NCBI GenBank assembly: GCA_014304875.1 | Contig: JACRUD010000034.1 | Location: 1 to 33,656 of the forward strand | DNA from: Vulcanimicrobiota bacterium | GTDB lineage: Bacteria > Vulcanimicrobiota > Vulcanimicrobiia > Eremiobacterales > Eremiobacteraceae | Length of the DNA: 33,656 bases | Direction of reading: 5' to 3' | Part shown: in pieces, positions 32,049 to 33,656 of the stretch | Layout of the letters: each line of letters opens with the position of its first letter | Position numbering within the stretch: the stretch's first letter is position 1 | Made by a program: the position numbers and the translations under genes | Notes under the pieces: generated by a model | Databases searched by the model: none | What the model was told of the DNA's origin: nothing | Seen by the model: the letters and a program-made list of their open reading frames with translations, nothing else

Positions 32049-32398
32049 TTGCTCGCACTCCTCGGAAGGGCAAGTAGCTTAAAGGATACGTCTGCTTTAG
32101 GTTTGGCGCTGCGCATGCTAGCTTTACCCGCGCGAATTGCATCCAAACAATTGCAGATGACTAGAGCTCTAAAGGCTCCCGATTCCAGCCCGCCCATCGG
32201 CACCGGCCGAGCCGGCGGCGACCGAGCCCGGCGGCAGAGCGTCACGTGTCGTGCCTCACGCTTTGTCGACGGGCGGTGGAACGACACAAAGGGCACGGTG
32301 ACTGTGATTGTTGGCATAGAGCGAAGACGGCCTTTCCCATTATGATGATCGCGGGCTGTTCATAAGAGCGGCGCTGATTCTATTGCGGTGAGGATAAA
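32049..32398. other. 350-base intergenic region between divergent genes
   Basis: This gap must hold the promoters of the DUF5069 gene (-) and the lipoprotein gene (+). An open frame at 32049-32345 has a TTG start, no Shine-Dalgarno beyond the antisense of the neighbour's site, and an unnatural composition, so it is not called. Possible -10 elements (TATGAT at 32341) have no matching -35. I see no RNA gene, repeat or terminator. Confidence 0.5.
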
Positions 32399-33656
32399 GT
32401 GGCAGTCTCGCTCAAAAAGACCATAACGTGCTGGACTTGCGCGTTCATCGCCGTCGCTTCCTTAGCCGGTTGCGGCGGCGGCGGTTCATCGCCTACTTTG
32501 CCCGGCAACGTTGGTAGTTTCATCGGGGCTCCATCGACGCCAACCCAAAAGCCGATACCGCCTGCAGCCGGCGGCCAGTCCCCATCGCCTCAAACCTCAG
32601 CGTCACCCGGATCATCTGCGCGGCCCACGCCGCTGGTCAGTGCCTCGCCGACCGCGGTTCCTACTTCCAATGCGGCGCCCCCGACGGTCGGACCCAGTGC
32701 AACGCCCATACAGTCTCCCAGCGCGTCGCCGACCGCCCGTCCGACCGCGACCCCGACCGCGCGGCCGACGGCGACTCCGACCCCACGGCCTACTGCATCC
32801 CCCACGGTGCGCCCTACTGCGACGCCGACCGCCCGTCCGACGGCGACTCCGATAGCGGTGCCTCCGCCCACGCGGATCACGAGCTCATGGGGCAAGTTGG
32901 CGCTTTTCCAAGTCTTCGACGAGCGAGCGCACCACGGCATGACGACGACGCAGATACTGCAGGATGGCTCGCGCTACGATGCTGTCTGGGGCGGCTCGCG
33001 AGCATCTTCTTGGAAGGACTCTCATCCTTCGATGCTTGTGTCGCTCTACTTTATCCAAGAACAGGACTGGATACAAGCCGGTGGCCATAACTTGGCATGG
33101 TGGCGATCGAACCATCCCGATTGGATCCTCTACGCCTGCGACGGCAGCGGTGCGCCGACACATCAGATCGCGTACATGCACGGGGAGACCAACGTGCCGC
33201 TAGATATCCATAATCCGGCGGTGGGCGACTACCAGATCCGCCAAACGTTCGCACCCTACGCGATCGCGCATAATTACAACGCACTGTCGGTCGATGAAGT
33301 ATTTTTCAATAACGTCATGGGAAAAGATCTGGGTCCAGGCTACTTCGGTTGCGGCGTGTGGAAGAACGGCAGCTTCATCCGTCGCTACAACGCCATCAAC
33401 GACCCGCAATGGTCGAGCGACACTGCCGCTTGGGTGAAGGCCGCGAAGTCGATCATGACCTCGGACCCCGTCATAGGCCGGCATCACCTCGCACTGATCG
33501 TCAATCACCCGCCCAGCAACGTGTCCAGCGCGAACGAACAGGAGCTTTTGGCCAACGTCGACGTGCTGCTAGACGAAGCGGGCTTCTCGATGTACGGGAA
33601 CTACCCGTCGGACCCGCATTACTTCAAGGCCACGTTGGACTACATGATCTATGCAC
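32399..33656 (+). CDS. Lipoprotein with Pro-Thr repeat linker and putative glycoside-hydrolase-like domain (3' partial)
   Basis: The open frame runs off the window after 419 codons. Residues 1-25 are a lipoprotein signal peptide ending in the lipobox LAGC (Cys25). A low-complexity linker rich in Pro, Thr, Ser and Ala (about 27-157) contains five PTARPTAT-type repeats. The rest looks folded: WWRSNHPDWILYACDGSG, HGETNVPLDIHNPAVGDYQI and ALSVDEVFFNNVMG resemble putative TIM-barrel glycosidases (GHL15-like), in which the NHPDW...lDi.NP...DnV pattern recurs. That assignment is tentative. The GTG start has GAGGA about 5 bases upstream. The linker is a plausible O-glycosylation target for the PMT-like enzyme at 9175-12405, as inference only. 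Confidence 0.82.
   Translation, partial: MAVSLKKTITCWTCAFIAVASLAGCGGGGSSPTLPGNVGSFIGAPSTPTQKPIPPAAGGQSPSPQTSASPGSSARPTPLVSASPTAVPTSNAAPPTVGPSATPIQSPSASPTARPTATPTARPTATPTPRPTASPTVRPTATPTARPTATPIAVPPPTRITSSWGKLALFQVFDERAHHGMTTTQILQDGSRYDAVWGGSRASSWKDSHPSMLVSLYFIQEQDWIQAGGHNLAWWRSNHPDWILYACDGSGAPTHQIAYMHGETNVPLDIHNPAVGDYQIRQTFAPYAIAHNYNALSVDEVFFNNVMGKDLGPGYFGCGVWKNGSFIRRYNAINDPQWSSDTAAWVKAAKSIMTSDPVIGRHHLALIVNHPPSNVSSANEQELLANVDVLLDEAGFSMYGNYPSDPHYFKATLDYMIYA
32729..32848 (+). repeat. 24-bp in-frame tandem repeats (five copies, PTARPTAT type)
   Basis: Five imperfect 24-base units encode PTARPTAT, PTARPTAT, PTPRPTAS, PTVRPTAT and PTARPTAT. They make up the most regular part of the lipoprotein linker (residues 111-150). 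Synonymous differences between units indicate an old array rather than a fresh expansion. Confidence 0.85.

Noticed and set aside
32049-32345. 98-codon + strand frame
   Set aside because: It has a TTG start, no independent ribosome binding site and no family resemblance, and it lies in a gap that must hold two promoters.
32729-32848. Possible CRISPR-like array
   Set aside because: The 24-bp units abut without spacers and are in frame with a lipoprotein, so this is a protein-coding tandem repeat.
32590-32940. Minus-strand frame encoding GVAVGRAV-type repeats
   Set aside because: It is the antisense image of the Pro-Thr linker repeats of the lipoprotein. The regularity comes from the repeat DNA, not from a second protein.

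Overview
The window is a GC-rich (roughly 60% or more) bacterial chromosome segment, almost fully coding and mostly on the + strand. A TonB-dependent receptor tail at the left edge indicates a diderm. Gene order resembles two Firmicutes housekeeping neighbourhoods: ylo (PASTA - rpe - rpmB - yloV/fakA - plsX) and yac (yacL - ispD - ispF - gltX - cysE - cysS - rlmB - sigH). Diderm outer-membrane genes, two DUF5069 proteins, Firmicutes-like operons, frequent TTG/GTG starts and Pro/Thr/Ala-rich exported proteins would fit the Eremiobacterota (WPS-2)/Vulcanimicrobiota group or a nearby lineage. This placement is inference; no rRNA or tRNA gene is visible to test it.

Left part, 1-5381: a TonB receptor C-terminus with a probable frameshift, then a minus-strand run read from right to left: hutH, hutU, a beta-hydroxyacid dehydrogenase and a DUF5069 protein. 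hutH and hutU carry out the first two steps of histidine breakdown; hutI and hutG are not present.

Middle part, 5574-16841 (+): cmk - plsC-like - ispH - BlaI-like regulator - polyprenyl diphosphate synthase - a 1076-residue membrane glycosyltransferase fusing a Gpi18-like half to a PMT-like half - a DPM1-like GT2 enzyme - yebC - a PASTA protein without a kinase - rpe - thiL. The isoprenoid synthase, the polyprenyl-phosphate sugar synthase and the fused GT-C enzyme look like a compact lipid-linked mannosylation module. This is the most unusual part of the window.

Right-middle part, 16898-28558: rpmB lies alone on the minus strand. It is followed by a tightly coupled + strand run: fakA, plsX, a DegV/FakB-type lipid-binding protein, hemW, a YacL-like PIN-TRAM membrane protein, ispD, ispF, gltX, cysE, cysS, rlmB. 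fakA, plsX and fakB together can activate exogenous fatty acids for phospholipid synthesis. With ispH, the window holds three MEP-pathway enzymes.

Right end, 28559-33656: a SigH-like sigma factor with its own near-consensus promoter and two terminators in tandem behind it, an unrecognised 216-residue protein, an SDR/DUF2867 protein, a second DUF5069 gene on the minus strand, and a lipoprotein with a repetitive Pro-Thr linker and a putative glycoside-hydrolase-like domain that runs off the window. No CRISPR array, insertion sequence, phage gene or RNA gene was seen.
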